Source: Cytophagales bacterium
Lineage (GTDB): Bacteria; Bacteroidota; Bacteroidia; Cytophagales; 172606-1
Assembly: GCA_030446715.1 (NCBI GenBank)
Contig: JAUJMU010000005.1
Location: forward strand, 391,709 to 455,708
Reading direction: 5' to 3'
DNA: 64,000 nt
Under the pieces are notes generated by a model that did no database searches, had not been told where the DNA came from, and saw only the letters and a program-made list of their open reading frames with translations. The translations under genes were made by a program, and so were the position numbers. Of the stretch, positions 16,940 through 26,257 are shown one piece after another (position 1 is the first letter of the stretch; every line of letters starts with the position of its first letter).

Positions 16940-18670
16940 ATGCAAACCAACCACCCCCCGATTCCTATCCCTTTGCGCAAGACTCCCACCGGCATCGAAG
17001 GACTCGACGAGATTACTGATGGTGGCTTGCCCCAGGGGCGGCCTACGTTGGTGTGCGGCAGTGCCGGCTGCGGCAAAACCCTGCTGGCCATCGAATTTCT
17101 GGTGCGGGGCATCCAGCAGTACGACGAGCCGGGCGTACTCATGGCTTTTGAAGAAACCGCCGAGGAGCTCTCGGCAAACGTTACTTCTCTGGGATTTGAT
17201 CTGCCCGCTTTGCAGAAAGCAGGCAAGCTCAGGCTGGACCACGTGCACGTGGATCGTTCCGAAATTGAGGAGACCGGCGAGTACGATTTAGAAGGCTTGT
17301 TTATTCGCCTGGGTCATGCCATCGACTCCATCGGGGCCAGGCGCGTGGTGCTCGATACGGTGGAAGCCCTTTTCTCGGGTTTCCCCAACCAGGCCGTGCT
17401 CCGATCGGAGATCCGGCGTCTGTTCCGCTGGCTCAAAGACAAGGGGGTCACGGCCGTTATTACCGCCGAACGGGGCGAGGGTTCACTCACCCGGCAGGGT
17501 TTGGAGGAGTACGTCTCCGACTGCGTGATCCTGCTTGATAACCGGATACAAGACCAGATCACTACCCGTCGTCTGCGGATTGTCAAGTACCGGGGCTCCA
17601 CCCACGGCACCAACGAGTACCCGTACCTGATCGGCGAGGAGGGCCTGTCCGTCCTGCCAGTCACCTCCCTTAAACTCGGTCACGATGTCTCCGACCGGAT
17701 CGTTTCTTCCGGCATTCCCGCCCTGGACGGGATGTTCGGACTCAAAGGCTTTTACGAAGGGAGCAGCATCCTGATCGGCGGCACGGCCGGCACGGCTAAA
17801 ACCACGCTGGCGGCTGCTTTCGCCCGGGAAGTCTGCCTTAACAAAGGGCGCTGCCTGTTTTTTGCTTTTGAGGAATCCCCCCGGCAACTCCTGCGCAACA
17901 TGCGTTCGGTGGGCATTGACCTGGAGCCCTGCCTTGAGAAAGACCTGCTGCGGATTGAGGCCTCCCGTCCCACGCTCAACGGCCTGGAGCGGCACCTGGT
18001 CACCCTGCACCAACTGGTCAGGGACTTTAAACCCCAGGCCGTGGTGATTGACCCCATCAGCAACCTGGTCAGTGTGGGCAACCTCCAGGAAGTGCGCAGC
18101 ATGCTGACACGGTTGATCGATTTTCTGAAAGTCAACGGCATCACGGCCCTGTTCACGGCATTAATCAACCCAAGGACCGGACAAGTGGAGATGATTGAGG
18201 ACGCCGTATCCTCCCTGATGGATACCTGGATTATGTTAAGGGACTTGGAGGGCATCGGGGAGCGAAACCGGGGCATGAGCATTCTCAAATCCCGGGGCAT
18301 GAGCCACTCCAACCAGGTGCGGGAGTTCATTGTCACCGGTAATGGCATCGAACTGCTGGATGTGATTATTGGTCCCACCGGCATTGTAACCGGTTCGGCC
18401 CGGCTGGCCCAGCGGCTGCAGGAGCAGGCCCAGGCCGATGCCCATCAACATGAACTCGACCGCAAAGACCGCGAACTGGAGCGCAAAAGACGGGTGCTGG
18501 AAGCAACCATTGCCAACCTGCGCACCGAATTCGAGTCGGTGGAGGACGAGCTCCGCCGGATCAATCAGGAAGAACAAACCCGGCAGCCGACGCTTCCGGA
18601 AGGTAAGAAGACTCTTCCATCCGGCCCCGCCAGCGGGGCCGGGAAAACAACCCGCAGGAAAGGCAGGTAA
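16940..18670 (+). CDS. kaiC: KaiC-like two-domain ATPase/autokinase
   Basis: 576 residues with two RecA-like KaiC domains. CI: residues ~15-250, Walker A GSAGCGKT (40-47), catalytic pair in FEET. CII: residues ~255-490, Walker [10 protein letters not shown] (Lys287), FEES. At the position of the cyanobacterial phospho-pair Ser431/Thr432 the sequence is VSSLMDTW, i.e. Ser424-Ser425. Beyond the KaiC core the C-terminus adds ~75 residues, strongly charged and coiled-coil-like from ~residue 490 ([14 protein letters not shown]), instead of the short KaiA-binding tail. No kaiA is present. CI ATP hydrolysis and CII phosphorylation state are expected to control KaiB binding. It heads an operon with two kaiB genes and a PAS kinase. 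Start ATG at 16940; 40 bases to kaiB. Confidence 0.92.
   Translation: MQTNHPPIPIPLRKTPTGIEGLDEITDGGLPQGRPTLVCGSAGCGKTLLAIEFLVRGIQQYDEPGVLMAFEETAEELSANVTSLGFDLPALQKAGKLRLDHVHVDRSEIEETGEYDLEGLFIRLGHAIDSIGARRVVLDTVEALFSGFPNQAVLRSEIRRLFRWLKDKGVTAVITAERGEGSLTRQGLEEYVSDCVILLDNRIQDQITTRRLRIVKYRGSTHGTNEYPYLIGEEGLSVLPVTSLKLGHDVSDRIVSSGIPALDGMFGLKGFYEGSSILIGGTAGTAKTTLAAAFAREVCLNKGRCLFFAFEESPRQLLRNMRSVGIDLEPCLEKDLLRIEASRPTLNGLERHLVTLHQLVRDFKPQAVVIDPISNLVSVGNLQEVRSMLTRLIDFLKVNGITALFTALINPRTGQVEMIEDAVSSLMDTWIMLRDLEGIGERNRGMSILKSRGMSHSNQVREFIVTGNGIELLDVIIGPTGIVTGSARLAQRLQEQAQADAHQHELDRKDRELERKRRVLEATIANLRTEFESVEDELRRINQEEQTRQPTLPEGKKTLPSGPASGAGKTTRRKGR
18621..18642. promoter_or_regulatory. GC-rich hairpin in the 3' end of kaiC
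   Basis: CCGGCCCCG, loop CCAG, CGGGGCCGG: a perfect 9-bp stem within the last 50 bases of kaiC, 90 bases before kaiB. It has no T-tract, so it is more likely to affect mRNA stability or the kaiC:kaiB ratio than to terminate. It may simply be chance in coding DNA. Confidence 0.5.
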
Positions 18671-18710
18671 ACGCAGAGCAGCCAATCAATTCAACAAACC
18701 AAACCCGGTC

Positions 18711-19001
18711 ATGGAAGAAGAAACCTGGGAACTGCGGCTCTACGTAGCCGGACAGACACCCAAATCAGTAATGGCCCTGGCCAACCTGAAGAAGTATTGT
18801 GAGCAGTTCCTCAAGGGCCGCTACCAGCTGGAAGTGATCGATCTGCTCCAGAACCCGCAACTGGCCGAAGGTGACCAGATCCTGGCCATTCCCACCCTGG
18901 TGCGGAAAGTGCCCGAACCCATCCGCAAAATCATCGGGGACCTCTCCAATCAGGAGCGTGTGCTGGTGGGCCTGGATATTCGTCCGCTGGAAAATAAATA
19001 A
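18711..19001 (+). CDS. kaiB: KaiB-like fold-switch protein 1
   Basis: 96 residues covering the whole KaiB domain: [18 protein letters not shown] at the start, [20 protein letters not shown] in the middle, then [15 protein letters not shown] and [17 protein letters not shown]. The order and length match cyanobacterial KaiB (~100 residues), minus its acidic C-terminal tail. In the known clock KaiB switches to a thioredoxin-like fold and binds the KaiC CI ring. It starts 40 bases after kaiC and its stop is 4 bases before the second kaiB. The pair is probably translated together. Confidence 0.93.
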   Translation: MEEETWELRLYVAGQTPKSVMALANLKKYCEQFLKGRYQLEVIDLLQNPQLAEGDQILAIPTLVRKVPEPIRKIIGDLSNQERVLVGLDIRPLENK

Positions 19002-19005
19002 AGGG

Positions 19006-19371
19006 ATGAAAAGGGAAGTACCAACCAGTCTGGCTGGAACCGGCAAGATAGTGCCTGCCCAACCCGTATCCGCTGCGCAAACACCCTCCAATGAGCTGGT
19101 GCATTATGTACTTCATTTATACATCACTGGCGTGACGCCCAATTCTACCCGCGCAGTGATCAACTTGAAGGAGATCTGTGAGCACTACCTGAAAGACCGT
19201 TACGAACTGCTCATCATCGACCTCTACCAGCAACCCGAACTGGCCAGCCGCGATCAGATCATTGCCGCGCCTACCTTGGTCAGGAAGCACCCCCAGCCCC
19301 TGCGCCGTCTGGTGGGGGATCTCTCCGACCGGGAGCGGGTACTGGCCAGTCTGGGGATTGCCAGCGCCTAA
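19006..19371 (+). CDS. kaiB: KaiB-like protein 2 with N-terminal extension
   Basis: 121 residues. Residues 1-32 are an added low-complexity arm (TSLAGTGKIVPAQPVSAAQT). Residues ~33-120 are a second KaiB domain: YVLHLYITGVTPNSTRAVIN, LKEICEHYLKDRYELLIIDL, then QIIAAPTLVRKHPQP and LVGDLSDRERVLASLGI. It is related to but clearly different from KaiB1, so this is an old duplication rather than a recent copy. It starts 4 bases after the kaiB1 stop. The two copies may bind KaiC in different states, or one may contact the downstream kinase. That is inference. Confidence 0.92.
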   Translation: MKREVPTSLAGTGKIVPAQPVSAAQTPSNELVHYVLHLYITGVTPNSTRAVINLKEICEHYLKDRYELLIIDLYQQPELASRDQIIAAPTLVRKHPQPLRRLVGDLSDRERVLASLGIASA

Positions 19372-19390
19372 TTCATTATTTTTCTCCCGT

Positions 19391-21511
19391 ATGAGTCAGT
19401 CCCCCTCCCTTAACCCCACCGAGCTTTTACGCGAAAACCAGCAGTTGCGCCTGCGCCTGCAGGAGGCCGAAGAGTTACTTTCTGCCATTCGCTCGGGGGA
19501 GGTGGATGCGCTGGCCGTGCAGGGCAGCGAAGGAACGCGCATATTCACCCTCCAGGGCGCCGACCAGGCGTACCGCACCCTGATTGAAGGCATGAACGAG
19601 GGGGCCTTGCTGCTGGACGGGAAAGCGACCATCCTGTACGCCAACTCTTGCCTTGCGGCACTCCTCGAATGCGAGCTGCCGGCACTCATCGGCACGTACC
19701 TGTGGGAATGGATCCATGTTGACTACCGGGCGTATTTGGGGCAATTGTTAACGGGCGGTTGGCAAGGCAGGAGCAAAGGCGAGCTGGCGCTGCGCACCCA
19801 GTCGGGCCGGTTACAGGCGTTCTCGCTGTCAATGAGCACCCTCTCATTCGATGAGACACCCGTACTGGGCGTGATTCTGACTGATTTGTCGGCCCAGCGG
19901 GAGATCCGCACCGTCCAGGCGCAGGTCCAGGCGCAGAACCAGCTCCTTGAGCGCCAGGATGCCAAGATCAAACGTCAGCAGGTTGCTCACGCGGAAGCCC
20001 AGCGGCTCAACACCTTGCTGGCGCAAGCCCCGGTGGCCATGGCCATCTTCCGGGGGCCTGCCTACGTGATCGAACTGGCCAATGAGGCCCACCTGGCCAT
20101 TTGGGGACGAACCCCGGAGCAGGTGCTGGGCAAGCCCTTTTTTGAGGCCCTGCCCGAGGCCCGGGAACAAGGCTACGACAGGGTGTTAGACGGGGTATTA
20201 AGCAGCGGAGAGCCCTTCTTTGCCAATGAGTTGCCCGCTTTGCTGGAACGCAGCGGACGCCTGGAGCAAGTGCATCTTAACTTTGTCTACCAGCCCTTGC
20301 GCGAGGCGGACGGCACCATCACGGGCGTGATGGCGGTCGCCCACGACATTACCGATCAAGTAACCGCCCGCCGGCGCGTGGAAGCAGGCGAAAAGCGGTT
20401 CCGCACGCTGCTGGAGTCCATTCCGCAAATGACCTGGACGAATTTACCCACCGGGGAGGTGAGTTTTTTCAACCGTCGCTGGTACGATTACACCGGTTTG
20501 ACCCATGAACAAACCAAGGATTGGGGATGGCAAGTAGTGATACATCCCGAGGACCTGATGGCCACGGTGCAAGCTTACCGTGATGCCCTGGAGACGGGCC
20601 AGGTCTTCACGGTGGAACACCGGTATTTACGGGGCTGGGACGGCGCGTACCGCTGGCACCTGAGCCGGGCGGTAGCCCTGCGGGATGAGGCGGGAGCAGT
20701 CAGTCTGTGGGTTGGTACGGCCACCGATATCCACGAGCAGAAACAGCTGGCCGAATCCTTGCAGCGCACCAGTGAGGAACTGACCGCCTCTAATCACGAT
20801 CTCCAGGCGGCCAATCAGCAGTTGATCCACATCAATGTAGACCTGGATAATTTCATTTACACGGCTTCCCATGATCTGAAGGCGCCTATTGCCAACATTG
20901 AAGGCCTGCTGCTCGTCCTCAAGCGCCATCTCTCTCCCGAAACCATGCAACAGGAACGGGTACGGGGGATTACCGATATGATCGCCAGTTCGGTAGAACG
21001 CTTCAAAAAAACCATTGCCAACCTCACTGACATTACCCGGCTCCAAAAGGAGAACGGACAGGCGCCCTCCTGGGTAGAACTGCCTGAGATGATCGGGGAA
21101 ATTATGCTCGACCTGGCCCCGTTGATTGGGGAGACAAAGGCGCAAGTCCAGGTGGACGTAGCCGGGTGTCCGGTCATTTCCTTTCAGGAGAAAAACCTGC
21201 GCAGCATCCTGTACAACCTCTTGTCGAATGCCTTGAAATACCGTTCCCCGGAGCGGGAGCCCCGGGTAGAGGTTGGCTGTCAGTCAGTGCCGGGGTACTT
21301 ACTGGTCTGGGTATCTGATAATGGGTTGGGTATCGATTTGTCCAAAGAGCAGAAGTTGTTTGCCATGTTCGGGCGTCTACACACCCACGTGGAGGGCTCG
21401 GGCGTGGGCCTTTATATGGTTAAGAAGATCCTTGATAATGCCGGCGGAAAGATCGAAGTGGAAAGCCAGGTAGGCGTTGGTTCAACGTTTAGAGTCTACT
21501 TCAAACAGTAA
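19391..21511 (+). CDS. PAS histidine kinase of the Kai operon
   Basis: 706 residues, no membrane segment. The N-terminus has a coiled coil (ELLRENQQLRLRLQEAEELL) and a GEVDALAV segment, then PAS1 (~55-170), a second coil, PAS2 of the FEALPEARE type (~215-330), PAS3 of the S-box/PAC type (~335-465, with YRWHLSRAV) and a coil. HisKA has His494 in TASHDLKAPIANIEG. The ATPase domain has NLLSNALKYRS, DNGLGI and GSGVGLYMV. It begins 19 bases after kaiB2 and completes the kaiC-kaiB-kaiB-kinase operon, so it is the likely output or input kinase of the Kai system. The C-terminal 45 residues are nearly identical to those of the 36 kb kinase. Confidence 0.9.
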   Translation: MSQSPSLNPTELLRENQQLRLRLQEAEELLSAIRSGEVDALAVQGSEGTRIFTLQGADQAYRTLIEGMNEGALLLDGKATILYANSCLAALLECELPALIGTYLWEWIHVDYRAYLGQLLTGGWQGRSKGELALRTQSGRLQAFSLSMSTLSFDETPVLGVILTDLSAQREIRTVQAQVQAQNQLLERQDAKIKRQQVAHAEAQRLNTLLAQAPVAMAIFRGPAYVIELANEAHLAIWGRTPEQVLGKPFFEALPEAREQGYDRVLDGVLSSGEPFFANELPALLERSGRLEQVHLNFVYQPLREADGTITGVMAVAHDITDQVTARRRVEAGEKRFRTLLESIPQMTWTNLPTGEVSFFNRRWYDYTGLTHEQTKDWGWQVVIHPEDLMATVQAYRDALETGQVFTVEHRYLRGWDGAYRWHLSRAVALRDEAGAVSLWVGTATDIHEQKQLAESLQRTSEELTASNHDLQAANQQLIHINVDLDNFIYTASHDLKAPIANIEGLLLVLKRHLSPETMQQERVRGITDMIASSVERFKKTIANLTDITRLQKENGQAPSWVELPEMIGEIMLDLAPLIGETKAQVQVDVAGCPVISFQEKNLRSILYNLLSNALKYRSPEREPRVEVGCQSVPGYLLVWVSDNGLGIDLSKEQKLFAMFGRLHTHVEGSGVGLYMVKKILDNAGGKIEVESQVGVGSTFRVYFKQ

Positions 21512-21552
21512 CAGGCTATGAAAGGCGTCATAAATAAACCTCCCATTAGTGA

Positions 21553-21576
21553 GAGGGCAGGAGAAGTCCTGCCCTC
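21553..21576. terminator. Hairpin between convergent kinase genes
   Basis: GAGGGCAGGA, loop GAAG, TCCTGCCCTC: a perfect 10-bp stem 40 bases after the Kai-operon kinase and 50 bases beyond the stop of the convergent kinase. No long T-tract, but the position suits a shared terminator. Confidence 0.65.
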
Positions 21577-21627
21577 GCCCTCGCTATGTTTACGGCAGGG
21601 ATGCGTTACCCAAAAGAGTGATTTGGT

Positions 21628-22866
21628 TTAAAACATTAACCAACATAAGGCTCTCTCCAGGTGGGGTCTTCTAGCGGTGGGCGGCAAGCGGATACTGATG
21701 AGCGTACCCTCGCCTGGGGTAGCATCGATCTCTAGTTTGCCTTCCAGCAGGGCTACCCGGTCGCGAATGGTGCTCAGGCCAATGCCCTTGCCCGGTTCCG
21801 GGCGAGTCGTATCTATAACCTGGTCGCCAGCCATGCCTTTGCCGTTGTCCTGGGCTTCAATATACAGATAGTCTCTATCCCGGTACACTTCCAGCCGGCC
21901 TCTGGCAGCGTCCGAATGCTTGACCATGTTATTGACCAGCTCCTGACAGATGCGGTAAATAGCCATCTCTAAAGTAGAAGATATCCGTTCCTGGAAGCAG
22001 TGACATTGCAACTGGATGCCCGTTCCGGCAAAGCGACTACAGAACTCTTCGATGGCTTTGGCTAAACCGAAGTCTTTCAGCAGAAGGGGTACTAGCTCGT
22101 GGGATACGCGACTGGTTTCGACAATGGCCTCGGTAAGTAGCTGCCGGGTTTTTTCCAGGGCTTGGTGTACTTCCGATTGCTGCCCGGGAAGGGCTGTCGC
22201 CTCGACCCGGGCCAGATGAAGCTTGGTCGCAAACAGGATCTGTCCCATGCCATTGTGCAGGGACTCGGCGATGCGTCTTCGTTCTTCTTCCTGGGCCCCC
22301 AGTACCGTCTTCAGTACGGCTTGCTGCTGCTGCAAGCGGTGGTGGTCCTGCCGAAGGACCTTCTCCCGGTTCTTGCGGGGGGTGATATCTTCCAGAATGG
22401 TGTAGCCCAGGGTATCCTCACCATCGGCAAATAAAAAGGAAATAACCCTGCACCAGATGAGCGCGCCCTCTTTGGTCACCAGCACCGTTTCAATCCCAAA
22501 ACTGGGAATCCGTTTGGTCCATAAATTCTCCTGCAGTTCCCGCCAGTGATCCACGTAGCCGAGATGGCTATACTCAGTGATCCGGGTACCTTCCAGCTCG
22601 GCTTTGCCGTAGCCGAGCATGGTTACCAGGGCTTGGTTCACTTTGAGGATGCACAAGTCAGGGGCAATGATCTTATTGCCCAGCTTAGACTGCTCAAAGA
22701 TGGTTTGAAACCGTTGCTGGCTTTCCTGATTGGCTTTTTCCCCTGCCAGGCGCGCCTGAAGGGTTTCCGTGGCCGATTGCTGGGCCGAACGCAAACTTGC
22801 GATCTCCCCTTGTAAAGCCTTATTTTCCGCCGCTAGTTGCCTGACTTGCTCATTTGAATCTTGCAT
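21628..22866 (-). CDS. PAS histidine kinase, NarL-type (HisKA_3)
   Basis: 412 residues. Residues 1-45 form a coiled coil (AAENKALQGEIASLRSAQQ). A PAS domain with PAC follows (~48-170, FEQSKLGNKII through YTILEDITPRK). The dimerisation/phospho-acceptor helix is of the HisKA_3 kind: QEEERRRIAESLHNGMGQIL with His204. The ATPase domain has ELVNNMVKHSDA, DNGKGM and GIGLSTIRDRV. Kinases of this class usually phosphorylate LuxR/NarL-type regulators, and none is encoded in this window. Transcribed toward the Kai operon. The C-terminus ends ERALCWLMF, an unusual hydrophobic tail. Differs from its neighbours, which are HisKA class. Confidence 0.88.
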   Translation of the reverse strand: MQDSNEQVRQLAAENKALQGEIASLRSAQQSATETLQARLAGEKANQESQQRFQTIFEQSKLGNKIIAPDLCILKVNQALVTMLGYGKAELEGTRITEYSHLGYVDHWRELQENLWTKRIPSFGIETVLVTKEGALIWCRVISFLFADGEDTLGYTILEDITPRKNREKVLRQDHHRLQQQQAVLKTVLGAQEEERRRIAESLHNGMGQILFATKLHLARVEATALPGQQSEVHQALEKTRQLLTEAIVETSRVSHELVPLLLKDFGLAKAIEEFCSRFAGTGIQLQCHCFQERISSTLEMAIYRICQELVNNMVKHSDAARGRLEVYRDRDYLYIEAQDNGKGMAGDQVIDTTRPEPGKGIGLSTIRDRVALLEGKLEIDATPGEGTLISIRLPPTARRPHLERALCWLMF

Positions 22867-23349
22867 GTTATCTCCTTAACTATTCCTGTCACCTTGACTA
22901 TCCATACCGTATTGTATACTGCCAGGCCGGTTATCCGGGTTAGCCGGTTATACTGCCAGTGACAGTGCCCGAGTTGAAAAAAAGGGAAAGGCTATTGCCG
23001 GCTCAGCCCTTCACTGGCTCTAGTAAACGGGTAAAAGCGGGTAAGGATGGGAAAGGTTCGTGCTAAAAGGCACTAGGGCAAAGAAACCGTATTTATTGCC
23101 CGGAAAAGAGGAGCGGATACGGACGGCTCCCAGATAAAGTAAGTATATCTTTCTTGTTACCTGGCGGACGGAAAGAAGCGGCACTCGTAGCAATACGCCG
23201 TTAGTAATACGGGTTTTTCCATAAACTCACTCTTTACTGGCTCAAACTCCGTATCTTACCCCTATCAACTAGCGTTTGCTGCTTTCGCTTCGGGAAAGAC
23301 TTTTGGTTCGAGTAGGATAAATTTGCTGGTTTGCTTAATCCTACTTGAG
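22867..23349. other. Divergent intergenic region between two kinases
   Basis: 483 bases. It includes a local repeat of CCGGTTAT near 22930-22950 and G-rich stretches, with no usable open frame. Promoters for both flanking kinases must lie here; I cannot place them. Confidence 0.5.
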
Positions 23350-24447
23350 ATGAGTCTTTCTGGTATCCTCCCCGAGGGCGAGTTGCTGCGGCAGATTGCC
23401 GAGCGTTCCCTCTCCGTCTTCTTTCTCTATAACCTGCATACTAATCGTTTCGAGTACGTAAGCCCGGCCTTCGAGGAGATCTGGGAACGGGAAGAAGAGG
23501 GCATCAATGAGCGGCTGGACTGGCTGCTCTCGACGGTACACCCCCAGGACCTGCCCCGCTTAGAGTCCACTTTCGGGCAGCTGCAAACCACCTCCTTGCG
23601 CCAGTTCCTGGAGTTCCGCCTCCAACTAGCCAAAAGGGAGAAATGGATTCATCTGACGGCTTATTGTATGCTAGAAGGCGGCAAGCGAAAAGCCATTGCC
23701 GGCTTTGCCGAAGACATCTCTCATTTCAAACAGAATGAGATAGTGGCCAACCTGTTCAGTGTCCAAAAGAACGGCGTGCTCGAAATGCTGGCCCACGACT
23801 TGAATGGCCCCTTAGGGCTGGCCCAGAAGCTGTCCGAACAGCTGGCCAGTAAGGCCCAAAAGCTCAGTCAACCAGACCTGGAAGCAGACGCTCACCTGAT
23901 CCACAAGACGGTTAGTCACGGTATTCACCTGATCCATGAATTGCTCGAAAAGGAGTTTTTAGAGTCCTCCCAAACGGCGCTTAAACTTCAGCGGATTGAC
24001 CTGGTGGAGCAGATCCAGTCCATGCTGGAGGGCTTTGAACGCATGGACGGGGACGATCACAAGCATTTTGAACTCCAATCTTCCGCTGCGCAAGTCTTTG
24101 TCCGGGTGGATCAGACCAAGTTCATGCAGGCCCTTGTTAATCTGGTGTCCAACGCCAATAAGTTTACCCGTCGGAACGGCCATATCCGGGTTGCAGTGCA
24201 AGCAAATCAAGGATATATCACCGTATCGGTAAGTGACGATGGCATCGGCATTCCCAAAGAGCTGCAGCCGGTTCTCTTCGAGCGGTTCACCAAGGCCAGA
24301 CGGCCCGGCTTAAAAGGAGAGGAGACTACCGGCCTGGGTCTTTCTATTGTCAAACGTATTGTGGAGTTGCACGGGGGCAAGATCCGGGTAGAAAGCGAGG
24401 AAAATAAAGGTTCGACTTTCTTTATTGAACTGCCAGGCAATGGCTAA
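23350..24447 (+). CDS. PAS histidine kinase, short soluble
   Basis: 365 residues from ATG at 23350 (an upstream TTG at 23323 is in frame but less likely). PAS_3-type fold at ~15-130 (NRFEYVSPAFEEIW through IAGFAEDISHFK). HisKA-like helix with His149 in LEMLAHDLNGPLGLAQKL. The ATPase domain has NLVSNANKFT, DDGIGI and TGLGLSIVKRIVELHGGKI. It is the intact member of a subfamily whose other members here are broken (33340-34426, 27093-27528). No receiver and no membrane segment. It probably signals to one of the orphan single-domain regulators in the island. Confidence 0.88.
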   Translation: MSLSGILPEGELLRQIAERSLSVFFLYNLHTNRFEYVSPAFEEIWEREEEGINERLDWLLSTVHPQDLPRLESTFGQLQTTSLRQFLEFRLQLAKREKWIHLTAYCMLEGGKRKAIAGFAEDISHFKQNEIVANLFSVQKNGVLEMLAHDLNGPLGLAQKLSEQLASKAQKLSQPDLEADAHLIHKTVSHGIHLIHELLEKEFLESSQTALKLQRIDLVEQIQSMLEGFERMDGDDHKHFELQSSAAQVFVRVDQTKFMQALVNLVSNANKFTRRNGHIRVAVQANQGYITVSVSDDGIGIPKELQPVLFERFTKARRPGLKGEETTGLGLSIVKRIVELHGGKIRVESEENKGSTFFIELPGNG

Positions 24448-24749
24448 GCCGGGTGTGCACAATAAACTGTATCCAGGGCAATTGGAGTAGCATCATGGCT
24501 TCTTGAGCGCAAGCAGAAGCGCTGAACAGCGGTCTGTCGGTGCAATCCCACCTTGCGGTTCACTTTTTGCCCTAAAAAGCAGGTTTGACAATGGTAATTA
24601 GTTACCCAGTTGCACCTGGTTGCCTACTGGTGCTTGACTCCTTATTTGTTCCCCGCTAAGTAGTCATTGCAGCCCCACAAGTAACCTCCTCTATCGTAAC
24701 CTCCTCCTTTATTTACAGTAAAAGGTATAATGAGGTAAAGCAAGATAGT
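24448..24749. other. Intergenic region
   Basis: 302 bases before the next kinase. Contains no open frame or hairpin I can support. The last ~50 bases (GGTATAATGAGG) are A/T-richer and may hold a promoter. Confidence 0.45.
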
Positions 24750-25874
24750 ATGGACCCCCTTCGTTCCCCGGAAAGCATTCGTTCCTATTTTATTGAGCAG
24801 ATCAAGGATTACGCCATTTTTGCTACCGATACCAAAGGCTTGATTGCCACCTGGAACACAGGTTGTGAGCGCATCAAAGGCTACCCGGAAGCAGAAATCA
24901 TCGGACAGTTTTATGGAATACTGCACCCGGACGAGTATCAGCAAGCTGGTTTGCCCCAGCGGGAATTGGAACTGGCCCTCAAGAACGGCTCCTACGAAAG
25001 TGAAGACTGGCGCAAACGCAAAGACGACTCCCTATTCTGGGCTTCAGTTACCTTAACGCCCATCTTTTCGGCTGGGGGTGAGCACATCGGTTATACTAAA
25101 ATCACCGGTAATATCACCAAACAAAAAGAACTGCAGGACCAACTGGCCCAGCGGCAAGAAGAGGCACTCGAACAAAAAAATAACGAGTTGCAAATCACCA
25201 ACCGGGACCTGGAGAACTTTATCTATTCGGCCTCCCATGACCTGAAGTCACCGATCCTGAATATTGAAGGGCTACCCAAAGCGTTGGAACGGCAGCTCAA
25301 TGGTACTGTCAGCCAGCCCGAGACCATTGGGAAGATCTACGAAATGCTCTACAACTCGGTGAATCGGTTTAAGTCAACGATCGGAGACTTTACTCAGGTG
25401 GCCCGAATCAGCAAGGAAAGCACCGAAGATGTGGCTTATATTCCGGTTGCGGAAGTACTCAGGGAAGTGCTCTCCGACCTGCACCCCCAGCTGGAGGAAG
25501 CAGGCGCACAGATCGCAGTAAAGCTGGACAGGGAGAGCGTGCAGTTTTCCAGAAAGAACCTCAAAAGCATTCTCTACAACCTGCTTTCCAACGCCGTCAA
25601 GTACCGCTCCCCCGACCGGCAGTTATGCGTAAAAATCGATTCTCAGGTGCAGGAAGACTACCGTGAACTCGTAGTAGAAGATAACGGGCTGGGGATAGAC
25701 ATGCTCCAGGAAGAGTAAATTTTTGCCCTTTTCAAACGCCTGCATGCCCACGTGGAAGGCTCGGGCATTGGTCTGTACATGATCAGAAAGATGGTGGAAA
25801 ATGCCGGCGGAAAGATTGAAGCAGAGAGTCAGTCAGGGGTAGGGTCAACCTTCCATGTGTACTTTCCCCGCTGA
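24750..25874 (+). pseudogene. PAS histidine kinase truncated by a single nonsense codon
   Basis: One PAS domain (~15-125, KDYAIFATDTKGLIATWN through YTKITGNITKQKEL), a coil, HisKA with His163 in SASHDLKSPILNIEG, and an ATPase domain with NLLSNAVKYRS and DNGLGI. A TAA at 25716 stops the frame after LQEE. The same frame then continues perfectly as IFALFKRLHAHVEGSGIGLY to a TGA at 25872. The 36 kb paralog has EEKIFALFKRLHAHVEG at this place, so one Lys codon became TAA. The stop removes the G2/glycine-rich lid of the ATP site, so the 322-residue product should be inactive. No frameshift is involved. Confidence 0.88.
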
Positions 25875-26030
25875 GGCTTTCCCTGCCATTTTACTGCCTT
25901 CAGGATCCGGCACCTTACCGGCCTGATACTTTACTAACCGGATACCCTGATGAAAAAAACTCTCCTGCGTATTACCGGTTGATGATGAGGATACGGCCGG
26001 TTACCTGAACCAAAGTATGCCGCCGTAAAA
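25875..26030 (+). other. Short stretch with a possible receiver start
   Basis: An ATG near 25950 gives MKKTLLRIT, and after a one-base shift VDDEDTAGYLNQ, like a receiver N-terminus, then stops. Too short to be certain. It may be debris of another response regulator. Confidence 0.3.
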
Positions 26031-26216
26031 TCAGCAGAGCTGTTGAAGGCAGTTGTCAGGCTGAAAGCAGCAGCGATACGGGGCATTGAATCCCTCAGGA
26101 CGTTGCTTTTCAGCGATGAGTTGCATTACCTTTTCCCCGGTAAGAGGCCTGACAACGAAGCCCCTTACCCCGCAGGATTGCATTTTGTCCTTATCCCCCG
26201 GATTGTCGGATGCGGT
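26031..26216 (-). pseudogene. C-terminal half of a response regulator receiver
   Basis: The minus frame reads TASDNPGDKDKMQSCGVRGF, VVRPLTGEKVMQLIAEKQRP and ends at a stop at 26031. This is the end of a receiver domain (S/T switch, then the K-P loop), with the conserved Lys replaced by Arg (VVRPL against VVKPL). No N-terminal half is attached. It lies just downstream of the intact regulator at 26258-26671 on the same strand. Confidence 0.6.
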
Positions 26217-26257
26217 AAACCGGTAACTTGTTTCCAGATTGACGGTTATACAGACGG

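Noticed and set aside
25940-26020. Complete response regulator on the plus strand
   Set aside because: Only about 20 receiver-like codons (VDDEDTAGYLNQ) are visible before several stops; kept as low-confidence debris only.
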